From NCBI RefSeq assembly GCF_001189515.2, contig NZ_CP012069.2, positions 1,488,001 through 1,552,000 of the forward strand: a DNA stretch of 64,000 nt, written 5' to 3'. The number at the start of each line of letters is the position of its first letter. Position 1 is the first letter of the stretch. The stretch is from Olsenella sp. oral taxon 807. GTDB taxonomy: Bacteria > Actinomycetota > Coriobacteriia > Coriobacteriales > Atopobiaceae. Shown here piece by piece: positions 26,317-34,922 of this stretch. The notes under the pieces were generated by a model. It was not told where the DNA came from. It was given only the letters and a program-made list of their open reading frames with translations, and did not search any database. The translations under genes and the position numbers were made by a program.

Positions 26317-26742
26317 CTACCTCTCTTTTTCCTCTTTCTGGCCGCCCTCAGCTCGTGAAGGCGGTGCTATGGGGTAGCCCTCCTCGTCCTTCTCGACCGC
26401 AAGAGTCGAGGGGACGTTCTCGAGGGCGACCTGGATCCTCTCTGCCTCATCAGCGCTTGTGTCTATCTGGAAGCTGAGCTCTGGCGTGACCCGCCAGCCA
26501 AGGGCATGCCCGAGGAGGCTCCTGATACGTCCCTTGGCCCTCTCGAGCGCCGCCGAGACCGTCTCATAGCGATCCCGCTCGCAGCTCACGTACGCTCGCA
26601 TGACGGACCTATCCACCGAGACCTCCACACCCGTGAGCGTCACGAGCGTGAGGTCGGGGTCGGATAGTTCGAAGAGCAATATGTTGGCGAGCTTCTCGCG
26701 GGCTATCTCGTTGTTGCGGTGAGAGTACTGGTTCTGCTTCAT
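26317..26742 (-). CDS. rbfA: Ribosome-binding factor A
   Basis: A 141-residue KH-fold factor needed for 16S rRNA 5' end maturation. Typical pieces are RNNEIAREKLANILLFELSDPDLTLVTLTGVEVS and LGHALGWRVTPELSFQIDTS. The C-terminal 35 residues are charged (DEEGYP...EGGQKEEKER) and likely disordered. It starts 3 bases after infB ends. Confidence 0.93.
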   Translation of the reverse strand: MKQNQYSHRNNEIAREKLANILLFELSDPDLTLVTLTGVEVSVDRSVMRAYVSCERDRYETVSAALERAKGRIRSLLGHALGWRVTPELSFQIDTSADEAERIQVALENVPSTLAVEKDEEGYPIAPPSRAEGGQKEEKER

Positions 26743-26745
26743 GTT

Positions 26746-29400
26746 CTACTCCGTACGGGCGACCTCGTCGATGCGGTACGCCTCGATGATGTCGCCGACA
26801 TGGATATCCTGAAAACCGTCGAGGCCGACGCCGCACTCGAAACCGGCCTTGACGCTCCTGACGTCCTCCTTGTAGCGCCTGAGCGAGGCGATCCTGCCCT
26901 CCCAGACCACGATGCCGTCACGAACGAGCCTACAGAGGTTGTCACGTGCGACTTCGCCCTCCTGCACCATGCAGCCTGCGGCGATGCCGACCTTGGGAAC
27001 CTTGAAGGTGTTGCGAACCTCGATCGAGGCCGTCTGGTGCTCCTCCTCGGTGGGCCTGAGCATGCCGATGCGGGCGGCGTCGATGTCCTCGATGGCCTTG
27101 TAGATGACGCTGTAGCTGCGGATCTCGACACCCTGTCGCTCGGCGGCGGCGCGTGCCTTGGCCTCGGGGCGGACGCCGAAGCCAATGATGATGGCATTCG
27201 AGGCGTCGGCGAGGATGACGTCGGTCTCGCTGATGGCCCCGACGGCAGAGTGAATCGTGTTGACGCGCACCTCGCTCTGGTCCATCTTGTCGAGCGCGTC
27301 CTGAAGTGCCTCGATAGAACCCTGCACGTCAGCCTTGATAATAAGGTTGAGCTCCTTGACCTCGGCATTCTCCATGGTCGTGAAGAGGTTCTCGAGCGTG
27401 ACGTGCTTGACCTTGTTCTGCTCCTCGATGCGAGCCTTGAGCGCTCGCTCATCTGCGAGGGCGCGAGCCTCACGCTCGTCCGCAAAGACGCGAAACTCGT
27501 CGCCAGCCATGGGGACGCTCGAGAGGTTGATCATCTCGACGGCATCTGAGGGACCAGCTGAGGTGACGTTCGCACCGTGCGAGTCCACCATCGCGCGAAC
27601 CTTGCCGTAACACATCCCGGCGACGACGGCATCACCCACATGCAGGGTGCCGCGACTCACGAGCAGAGTCGCCACCGAGCCGCGTCCCCGGTCGAGCCTC
27701 GCCTCGAGGACGTTTCCGGATGCGAAGGTATCGGGATTGGCCTTGAGCTCAAGCACGTCGGCCTCGAGCAGCACAGCCTCGAGCAGCTCGTCGATGCCCT
27801 GGTGCTTCTTGGCGGATATGTCGACGAACATGTTCTGCCCGCCCCACTCCTCGGGGATGATGCCGTACTCGGTGAGCTCCTGGCGCACGCGGGTGGGGTC
27901 CGCACCGGGCTTATCTATCTTGTTGACAGCCACGATGATGGGAACGTCCGCCGCCTTGGCGTGGTTTATGGACTCGATCGTCTGGGGCATGACGCCATCG
28001 TCTGCGGCCACGATCAGGATGACGATGTCGGTCACCTTGGCGCCACGGGCGCGCATGGCCGTGAAGGTCTCGTGACCGGGGGTGTCAATGAAGGTGATGA
28101 GGCGATCGTTGATCTTGACCTGGGAGGCTCCGATGGCCTGGGTGATGCCGCCCGCCTCGCCCTCGGCGACGCCCGTGTGCCGGATGGCGTCCAAAAGCGA
28201 CGTCTTGCCGTGGTCGACGTGACCCATAACGGTGACGACGGGCGGCCTGGGCTTCAGGTCCTCGGGGGCGTCGTAGAACGTGAAGGAGTTCTCCTCCTCC
28301 TTCGTCATGATCTTTACGTCCACGCCGAGGTCATCCGCAATGAGCTCGATGAGGTCATCGGACATGGACTCGGTGACGGTGAGCGAGGTCCCCACGAGGA
28401 ACAGTCGCTTGATGATGTCATTGGTGGGCACGCCCAAAAGCTTGGCGAGGTCGGCGACAGTCGAACCCTGGGGTACCCTCACGGTGTCGAGCTGCGAGAG
28501 GTCCTGGTCGTTCTTGAGGGCTTCTTGGACGCGCTCCTCCTCGGCAGCCTCCGCCTGCTGTTGCTTGAGACGCTCCTTGCGCTTCCTGCGTCTGCCCGTG
28601 GACTGGTGCGCCTCCTCAATGGCCTCGCGAGCCTCCTCGAAGACGTGACTCGCACGTGTATGCGTATACTCCTCCGCCTCACGAGCCATGCGGCTGTAGC
28701 GGTCCTCGCTCTGTCCGTGCCGCGAGGACTTCCGGCCCTTGCCGTGTCCGCGTCCCTCCGAGTCGGAAGAGGGACCCTCTGCCGGAACGTCCGCATAGCT
28801 CGTCCTTGGTCCGGGGCGTGAAGAGCGGTAGCTGCCAGAAGAGCCCTCCTTTGAGGGAGCCTCCCTGCGCCTGGAGCGCTGCTCGTCTTTCTTCTTCGCC
28901 GTGTCCTGGGACTTCTGCTGGAGGATCTTCTCCTGCTCGGCGATCTGGTCGAGCAGACCCGTGTAGGAAGTGGTCGTCCTCGGAGCCGTGTCATGCACGC
29001 GCTCCCTCTCCTCCTTCTCCTTGCGCTTGCGCTCCTCCTCAGCGTGCCGCTCCTCTTCCTTCCTGCGGGCTTCCTCGGCGGCCGCACGGCGCCGCTCCTC
29101 CTCGAGGCGCTCCCGCTCGCGGCGCTGCTCCACCTCGATGCGCTTCTTCTCAGCCTCCTCGGCGGCCTTTGCCTCCTCGGCGGCCTTTGCCTCCTCGGCG
29201 GCGAGCCGCTGGGCCTCGACCTCGGCGGCATGCGCCTCGATGATGGGCTTGAGCTTCTTGCGTATGATGGAGACGTAGGCCTCCTCGAGCGACGAGGAGG
29301 CCGACTTCGCCGGTATCTTCATGTCGCTCAGGTGCTCGAGCATCTCCTTGCTCGTTATGCCAAATTCCTTGGCGAGGTCATGGACTCTCGTCTTTGCCAT
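26746..29400 (-). CDS. infB: Translation initiation factor IF-2
   Basis: An 884-residue GTPase placing initiator tRNA on the ribosome. The N-terminus has an IF2-N domain ([21 protein letters not shown]). It is followed by a long Ala/Glu/Lys/Arg coiled-coil (about 65-145), a Ser/Arg-rich segment, and a second IF2-N-like domain near 305. The G domain begins near 385: [13 protein letters not shown] (G1), DTPGHE (G3), NKIDKPGA (G4). Domains II, III and IV follow. The highly charged linker is compositionally extreme but in frame. It follows nusA after 19 bases, leaving no room for ylxR or ylxQ. Confidence 0.95.
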   Translation of the reverse strand: MAKTRVHDLAKEFGITSKEMLEHLSDMKIPAKSASSSLEEAYVSIIRKKLKPIIEAHAAEVEAQRLAAEEAKAAEEAKAAEEAEKKRIEVEQRRERERLEEERRRAAAEEARRKEEERHAEEERKRKEKEERERVHDTAPRTTTSYTGLLDQIAEQEKILQQKSQDTAKKKDEQRSRRREAPSKEGSSGSYRSSRPGPRTSYADVPAEGPSSDSEGRGHGKGRKSSRHGQSEDRYSRMAREAEEYTHTRASHVFEEAREAIEEAHQSTGRRRKRKERLKQQQAEAAEEERVQEALKNDQDLSQLDTVRVPQGSTVADLAKLLGVPTNDIIKRLFLVGTSLTVTESMSDDLIELIADDLGVDVKIMTKEEENSFTFYDAPEDLKPRPPVVTVMGHVDHGKTSLLDAIRHTGVAEGEAGGITQAIGASQVKINDRLITFIDTPGHETFTAMRARGAKVTDIVILIVAADDGVMPQTIESINHAKAADVPIIVAVNKIDKPGADPTRVRQELTEYGIIPEEWGGQNMFVDISAKKHQGIDELLEAVLLEADVLELKANPDTFASGNVLEARLDRGRGSVATLLVSRGTLHVGDAVVAGMCYGKVRAMVDSHGANVTSAGPSDAVEMINLSSVPMAGDEFRVFADEREARALADERALKARIEEQNKVKHVTLENLFTTMENAEVKELNLIIKADVQGSIEALQDALDKMDQSEVRVNTIHSAVGAISETDVILADASNAIIIGFGVRPEAKARAAAERQGVEIRSYSVIYKAIEDIDAARIGMLRPTEEEHQTASIEVRNTFKVPKVGIAAGCMVQEGEVARDNLCRLVRDGIVVWEGRIASLRRYKEDVRSVKAGFECGVGLDGFQDIHVGDIIEAYRIDEVARTE

Positions 29401-29419
29401 GGGCCAACCTTCCTCGTGC

Positions 29420-30718
29420 CTATATCTCTGCGGAGCCGTAGGCGTCGTCGCTCCGCGCGTCTTGGGCCACAGGATCCTGGTCCTCGGGATCTTGGTCCTC
29501 GACTCCGTGGTAGTTCTCGTGGATGCCGCAATAGAGGGATCCTGGACGGGCTATGTTGCGACACTGAATGCCGGTCGGGCCCACGTACTGACAGCGACGC
29601 TCCTCGCTCCCGTCGATAAGATCGAGGTCGGTACGCAGGTCACCGAGGATGTCATCGGCGAGTGACTCGTTCTTGATGTCTATGTGCATGCCGGTCAGAC
29701 GAGCGGCGAGGCGGGCGTTCTGTCCCTTCTTGCCGATGGCGAGCGTCAGCTGGTTGTCTGGGACGATGACGGTCGCATACTTGGTCTCGGGATCAACGAC
29801 CACACGACTCACGTGGGCAGGGGAGAGGGCGTTGGCGACGCAGGTGGCGGGATCGTCGCTCCACAGCACCACGTCGACGCGCTCACCCTTGAGCTCGGAG
29901 ACCACGGTACGCACACGGCTTCCCTTGGGGCCGACGCAGGCACCCACCGGGTCGAGCCTGTCGTCGATGGACGAGACGGCCACCTTGGAGCGAACGCCTG
30001 GGTCGCGAGCGACGGAGCGGACCTCGACGACGTGATCGTAGACCTCGGGAACCTCAAGCTCAAAGAGCCTACGGATGAGGTTGGGGTGAGTGCGCGACAG
30101 AACGATCGTGGGCCGCTGGCGCTCTCCCTTGATGGGTACCTGCCTGGAGTCGGGATCGCGCACGTCGATGATGATCGCGCGGATCTGCTCGTTGTGACCG
30201 TAGCGCTCGCCTGCGGGGCGCTCGTTTCGCTCGTCCGGATGGCGGTTCAGGTCGAAGTATGGCAGCTCCGCCTCGACGCCCTCGCGAATCTTTATGAAGG
30301 CGAACTCCGGCGTCGTCTGGAGGACGCTGCCCGTGATGAGCTCACCGATGCGATCCTTGAACTCGTCGTAGATCTGCCTGCGGCTGGAGTTTCTGACCAT
30401 CTCGTTGATGACGCTCTTGGCATGCTGGGCGGCAAAGCGGCTCGCACCTGCGGGAGTAACGTTCTTCTCGGTGAAGTGGGCGTACTCGCCCTCGTGCTCA
30501 CCCTCTAAGATCATGGAGTCATCATCTGGGATGAGCTCGTAGACGTAGACACTGCCCGTCTCGCGATCGATAGTGACCTTGGCGCCAAAGGGAAGGTGCA
30601 GCACCTTCTCGTAACTCTCGGCAAGCGATTGCTCGAGGTTGCGAATGAGCTCCCCCTGATCGATGTGCTTCTCCTCACAGAGCGCCATCAGCGCGTTCAT
30701 CATGTCTGATGCGACCAT
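29420..30718 (-). CDS. nusA: Transcription factor NusA with a cysteine-rich C-terminal tail
   Basis: A 432-residue elongation and termination factor. It has an N-terminal polymerase-binding domain, an S1 domain (about 135-205), and two KH domains (VGACVGPKGSRVRTVVSEL; ATVIVPDNQLTLAIGKKGQN). The last 62 residues are odd: Cys376, Cys386, Cys397 and His400 are spaced C-x9-C-x10-C-x2-H, then an Asp/Gln-rich end. This resembles a small zinc-binding motif and is not part of standard NusA. AAAGGA lies 10 bases before the ATG. The neighbours rimP and infB are standard. Confidence 0.93.
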   Translation of the reverse strand: MVASDMMNALMALCEEKHIDQGELIRNLEQSLAESYEKVLHLPFGAKVTIDRETGSVYVYELIPDDDSMILEGEHEGEYAHFTEKNVTPAGASRFAAQHAKSVINEMVRNSSRRQIYDEFKDRIGELITGSVLQTTPEFAFIKIREGVEAELPYFDLNRHPDERNERPAGERYGHNEQIRAIIIDVRDPDSRQVPIKGERQRPTIVLSRTHPNLIRRLFELEVPEVYDHVVEVRSVARDPGVRSKVAVSSIDDRLDPVGACVGPKGSRVRTVVSELKGERVDVVLWSDDPATCVANALSPAHVSRVVVDPETKYATVIVPDNQLTLAIGKKGQNARLAARLTGMHIDIKNESLADDILGDLRTDLDLIDGSEERRCQYVGPTGIQCRNIARPGSLYCGIHENYHGVEDQDPEDQDPVAQDARSDDAYGSAEI

Positions 30719-30751
30719 GTTAGCAATCCTTTCCGATGAGGCTCGGCTGTC

Positions 30752-31219
30752 CTAGAACGTTGGCTTTATCTTGGCTGACGCTATCTCGTCCGGGGCAAAC
30801 GAGAATTGCTCGCCATCGCACTCGATGACGACACGACCGTCCTGCCATCCCCTGAGCAGCCCAGTGTAGCGACTCCTGTCCCCCGAGACGGTTTTGAGCG
30901 TGACACGATTGCCCGCAAAGCGCACGAAGTCGCGCTGACGACGCAACGGCCTGTCAAGTCCCGGTGAGGAGACCTCCAACGTGAAGGCGCCCTCAATGGG
31001 ATCTGCCTTGTCAAGGGCGGCGGAGATCCATCTTGTCTGCTCGGCCACCTCGTCGAGCGTAATGGTCGGCGCAGCCTCATCAACATGGTCTATGCGGACG
31101 CGGACGCATGGCGCCTTGCCAGAGCCCACGACCTCAAGATCCACGATGTCAATGCCACGCTCGGCCGCGAGCGGCTCGAGGATGGCAAGCAGCCGACCGA
31201 CGAGTCCTGGCGAAGCCAT
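30752..31219 (-). CDS. rimP: Ribosome maturation factor RimP
   Basis: A 155-residue factor for 30S subunit assembly. Typical features are the N-terminal helix LLAILEPLAAERGIDIVDLEVV, the core SSPGLDRPLRRQRDFVRFAG, and an SH3-like C-terminus. The ATG at 31219 follows GGGAGGGGAGGGG and is preferred over a start 38 codons upstream. First gene of the rimP-to-rpoD operon. Confidence 0.93.
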   Translation of the reverse strand: MASPGLVGRLLAILEPLAAERGIDIVDLEVVGSGKAPCVRVRIDHVDEAAPTITLDEVAEQTRWISAALDKADPIEGAFTLEVSSPGLDRPLRRQRDFVRFAGNRVTLKTVSGDRSRYTGLLRGWQDGRVVIECDGEQFSFAPDEIASAKIKPTF

Positions 31220-31338
31220 CGCCCCTCCCCTCCCGCGTCCGAAACCCACCGAACGCCCTTTTCCGTTCATACAGAAAGGAAGCGGGGCGAGAACTCCACC
31301 CCACTTCCTCACGCAACTACGACCAATCAGCACTGCAC

Positions 31339-31366
31339 ACTATAGCACGCGTACCGCGCACGTCAA
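31339..31366 (-). promoter_or_regulatory. Promoter of the rimP-nusA-infB...rpoD operon
   Basis: The -35 is TTGACG (31361-31366) and the -10 is TATAGT (31339-31344), 16 bases apart, with TGC before the -10. This is the best promoter in the window. The leader to rimP is about 110 nt. Confidence 0.75.
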
Positions 31367-31435
31367 GCCAGAACGACTCGTACACAGGGGCGCCGGGACG
31401 CACCGAGCGCTGTTAGCACGCACGATGCGCGCCCC

Positions 31436-34018
31436 TCACTGCGCGACGATGTTCACCAGACGGCCGGGGACGACGATGACCTTCCTCACGTCCTTGCCCT
31501 CGAGCTGGGCGGCCACAGCCGTGCGAGCAGCGGCCTCGAGCTGCTCTTTGGTCGAGTCGGCGGGCACGTCGATGCGCGCGCGGTTCTTGCCCTTGATCTG
31601 GACGACGATCTCTATCGTGTCGCTCTTGGCGAGCTCTGCGTCAAAGACGGGCCACGGCTCGTTATAGGCCGAGCCCGTACGGCCCAGTGCCTCGTGGAAG
31701 AGCTCCTCGGCCCAGTGCGGGCAGATGGGGGCGAGCATGCAGACCAGGTCGTGGGCCACGCGCTGGCAGAGTGCTGCGGAGCGCTCGGTCGCGGGGACCT
31801 CGACTAGGTACTTGCTCGCCGCGTTCGTGAGCTCCATGCAGGCAGAGATCGCGGTGTTGAACTGCCTGCGGTCAAAGTCTGCCGTGCAGCGCAGACCAAG
31901 CTCGTGCAGGGTCCGGTTGAGCTCCTTCGAGCGGACGTCGAGCGCGCTCACGTCCAGGCCCTGGGACACCTGGTCGCTTCCCGTGAGGGAGAGCTCCCAC
32001 ACGACGCGCCACGCACGCTTGATGAAGCGATTGGCGCCAGCGACTGCCTCCTCGTCCCAGTTAAAGTCCTTCTCGGGAGGTGCGATGAAGAGGATGGCGA
32101 GGCGCATCGTGTCGGCACCGTAGGGCTCGATGACGCTTGAGGGCGGCACCACGTTGCCCTTTGACTTGGACATGGTCTCGCCGTGCCCGTCCTTGACCAT
32201 GCCCTGGCAGAGCAGGTTCTCGAACGGCTCGTCGATGCCTATCATGCCCATGTCACGCAGGACCTTGGTCCAAAAGCGCGAGTAGAGCAGGTGCAAGATG
32301 GCGTGCTCGATGCCACCGATGTAGTTGTCCACGGGCATCCAGCGATCCACAGAGCCCCTGGAGAAGGGCGTCCCATCGTTGTGGGGATCGCAGTAGCGCA
32401 GGTAGTACCAACTGGAACAAGTGAAGGTGTCCATCGTGTCGGTGATGCGGCGGGCGGGACCCCCACACGCAGGACAGGTCGTCTCGTAGAAGGACGCGTA
32501 CTCGGCGAGCGTGTCCCCCGCCCCCAGATCGAGGTCCTCAGGAAGCCTGACCGGTAGGTCCTCATAGGGCACGGGCACGTCTCCACAGCGATCGCAGTGT
32601 ATCATGGGGATGGGATTTCCCCAGTAGCGCTGGCGGCTGATGAGCCAGTCGCGCAGGCGGAACTGCACCTTCTCGCGACCACAGCCGTGGGCCTCGAGCC
32701 AGCTGGTGATGGCCGCGACAGCCTCCGAGTGCTTGCCTCCCTTGAGGCCCGTGAACTCACCGGACTGCACGAGGTAGCCCTCGGCAACCATGGCCTGCTC
32801 CCAGTCGACGTCGCGAACGACAAGCTCGCGCTCGTCCTTGAGCCGCTCATAGAGGGCGTCACCCTTCTCGCAGATGATGGGCGCGATCTCCAGACCGTAC
32901 TTCTTGGCGAACTCGAAGTCGCGCTGGTCGCCGCAAGGGACGCCCATGACCGCACCGGTACCGTAGTCCATGAGCACGTAGTCGGCGACCCAGATGGGCA
33001 CGGGGCGACCGTTGATGGGATTGATCACATAGCGTCCGGTGGGCACACCGTGCTTCTCGCGATCGGTCCCTTGGCGCTCCACACTTGACACCTTCTCGGC
33101 CGCAACCTTGAGACTCCTGAAGGCAGCCTCGTGCTCACTGCCCGCTATGAGCTCAGCCGCCAGCTCGCTCTCGGGCGGGAGCAGCATGAACGAGACGCCG
33201 AAGATCGTGTCGGCGCGCGTGGTGAAGCAGGTGATCGTGCGGTCGGTGGGTGTCACGCCATCCTCGGCGGCAAGCCTGAAGTCTATCTCGGCACCCTCGG
33301 AGCGACCTATCCAGTTGCGCTGCTGTGCACGGACGTTCTCGGGCCAGCCAGTGAGCTTGTCAAGATCGTCTAGGAGCTCCTGCGCGTAGTCGGTGATCTT
33401 GAGGTACCACTGCGAGAGCTTGCGCTTCTCGGGAACGCTGCCGCACCTCCAGCACCTTCCCTCCACGACCTGCTCGTTTGCGAGCACCGTCTTGCAGGTG
33501 GGGCACCAGTTGACCGGAGAGGTCGCCCGATAGGCCAAGCCCCTCTCCCACATCTTTATGAACATCCACTGACCCCAGCGATAGTACTCGGGGTCACAGG
33601 TGTTGAACATGCGGTCATAGTCGTACGAGAAGCCCATGCGTCGCATGGTCCTCACGGCGTTGTCGATGTTCTTGTACGTCCATTCGGCCGCCTGCGTGTG
33701 GTGCTTGATGGCAGCGTTCTCCGCCGGAAGACCAAAGGCGTCGAAGCCCATGGGATGCAGGACGTCGTAGCCTCTCATGCGGGCATGCCTCGCCATCGCA
33801 TCGCCGATGGTGTAGTTGCGGGCGTGACCCATGTGCAGGTCACCCGAGGGATACGGGAACATCTCGAGCACATACTTCTTGGGCTTTGTGGGATCCTCGT
33901 CGGTCCTGTAGAGACCCTCCTCCTCCCAGGCCCGCTGCCACTTGGCCTCTATGTCCTCCGCGTCATAGGCGGGAAATGTGCCCGCCTCCGCCTTGGCCTC
34001 TGCCTCGTTCTCGCTCAT
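31436..34018 (-). CDS. leuS: Leucyl-tRNA synthetase
   Basis: An 860-residue class I synthetase charging tRNA-Leu. The HIGH motif is PSGDLHMGHARNY near residue 55, the CP1 editing domain is present (TCFTTRADTIFGVSFM), zinc-type pairs CPTC and CWRC occur near 160-190, and KMSKS appears as MSKSKGNVVPP. The C-terminus ends with the usual beta domain (VVQIKGKNRARIDVPAD). GGAGGAG lies directly before the ATG. It is transcribed alone. Confidence 0.96.
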   Translation of the reverse strand: MSENEAEAKAEAGTFPAYDAEDIEAKWQRAWEEEGLYRTDEDPTKPKKYVLEMFPYPSGDLHMGHARNYTIGDAMARHARMRGYDVLHPMGFDAFGLPAENAAIKHHTQAAEWTYKNIDNAVRTMRRMGFSYDYDRMFNTCDPEYYRWGQWMFIKMWERGLAYRATSPVNWCPTCKTVLANEQVVEGRCWRCGSVPEKRKLSQWYLKITDYAQELLDDLDKLTGWPENVRAQQRNWIGRSEGAEIDFRLAAEDGVTPTDRTITCFTTRADTIFGVSFMLLPPESELAAELIAGSEHEAAFRSLKVAAEKVSSVERQGTDREKHGVPTGRYVINPINGRPVPIWVADYVLMDYGTGAVMGVPCGDQRDFEFAKKYGLEIAPIICEKGDALYERLKDERELVVRDVDWEQAMVAEGYLVQSGEFTGLKGGKHSEAVAAITSWLEAHGCGREKVQFRLRDWLISRQRYWGNPIPMIHCDRCGDVPVPYEDLPVRLPEDLDLGAGDTLAEYASFYETTCPACGGPARRITDTMDTFTCSSWYYLRYCDPHNDGTPFSRGSVDRWMPVDNYIGGIEHAILHLLYSRFWTKVLRDMGMIGIDEPFENLLCQGMVKDGHGETMSKSKGNVVPPSSVIEPYGADTMRLAILFIAPPEKDFNWDEEAVAGANRFIKRAWRVVWELSLTGSDQVSQGLDVSALDVRSKELNRTLHELGLRCTADFDRRQFNTAISACMELTNAASKYLVEVPATERSAALCQRVAHDLVCMLAPICPHWAEELFHEALGRTGSAYNEPWPVFDAELAKSDTIEIVVQIKGKNRARIDVPADSTKEQLEAAARTAVAAQLEGKDVRKVIVVPGRLVNIVAQ

Positions 34019-34056
34019 AGAGAAGCTCCTCCTTGCACGCGTCTAATGACTGTATG

Positions 34057-34065
34057 ATTCTAGCA
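34057..34065 (-). promoter_or_regulatory. Extended -10 promoter of leuS
   Basis: TGCTAGAAT on the minus strand, about 40 bases before the leuS start. No good -35 is seen. Family A repeats begin about 40 bases further upstream. Confidence 0.55.
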
Positions 34066-34104
34066 GGTCTTGGGATGGGTGGCGCCTTGATGTGAATGTC
34101 CGGG

Positions 34105-34862
34105 GCCAGAGTGCGCCTCACCAAAAGGCGCACTCTGCCTGCGAGCGGTCACGCAGACTGCGCCTTTCCGTCACGGTGGGACCGCGTGGATGCCCAGACT
34201 GCGCTTTTCCGTCACGACGCGGCCACAGAATGCGTCTTTACGTGAGTGTCTGGGGCCAGAATGCGCTTTTCCGTAAAGTGCGCTTTTTCTCACCTGGGCA
34301 AACGTGGCGCCACCTCACGGAAAAGCGCATTCCGCTTGTGGCCCCTCACGGAAAGACGCATTCTGGGAGGCCGGGGTCACGGAAAAGCGCACTCTGTACG
34401 TCGGATCTCACGGAAAAGCGCACTCTGCATGCGAGCGGTCACGCAGACTGCGTCTTTACGTCACGGTGGGACCGCGTGGGGTTCAGAATGCGCTTTTCCG
34501 TCACGACGCGGCCACAGAATGCGCCTTTGCGTGAGTGTCCGGGGCCAGAGTGCGCTTTTCCGTAAACTGCGCTTTTCCTCACCTGGGCAAACGTGGCGCC
34601 GCCTCACGGAAAAGCGCACTCTGGGAGGCCGGGGTCATGGAAAAGCGCATTCTGCGTGTGGCCCCTCACGGAAAAGTGCACTCTGTACGTCGGATCTCAC
34701 GGAAAAGCGCATTCTGCAACCAGCGGGTCACGGAAAAGCGCACTCTGTACGTCGGATCTCACGGAAAAGCGCACTCTGCGTGTGCCCTCTCACGGAAAAG
34801 CGCACTCTGCGTACGCGCCTCACCAAAAGGCGCACCCTACATGCGAGCGGTCACGCACACTG
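34105..34862. repeat. Family A phased repeat array A2
   Basis: The largest family A array, about 20 units of the TCACGGAAAAGCGCACTCTG type in both orientations. On the right, forward copies start at 34697, 34728, 34759 and 34790, exactly 31 bp apart. Two copies of the core (CTCACCTGGGCAAACGTGGC, about 34291 and 34580) and of an end junction (GCGAGCGGTCACGCAGACTG, about 34139 and 34431) reveal a higher-order repeat of about 290 bp. Spacers such as TACGTCGGATC, GGAGGCCGGGG and CGTGTGGCCCC recur. It fills the leuS-guaB gap. Confidence 0.92.
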
Positions 34863-34922
34863 CATCGACACGGACACGCAACCACGCGACTCCCCGCTCA
34901 CCGTACCCCAGTACCCCAAGCC

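Noticed and set aside
27577-28821. 414-codon frame antisense to infB
   Set aside because: Same reason; low-complexity Leu/Gly/Val/Asp composition mirrors the infB codons.
34105-34862. CRISPR array
   Set aside because: Units are 20 bp with about 11-bp spacers that recur, orientation flips within the array, and no cas gene is present.
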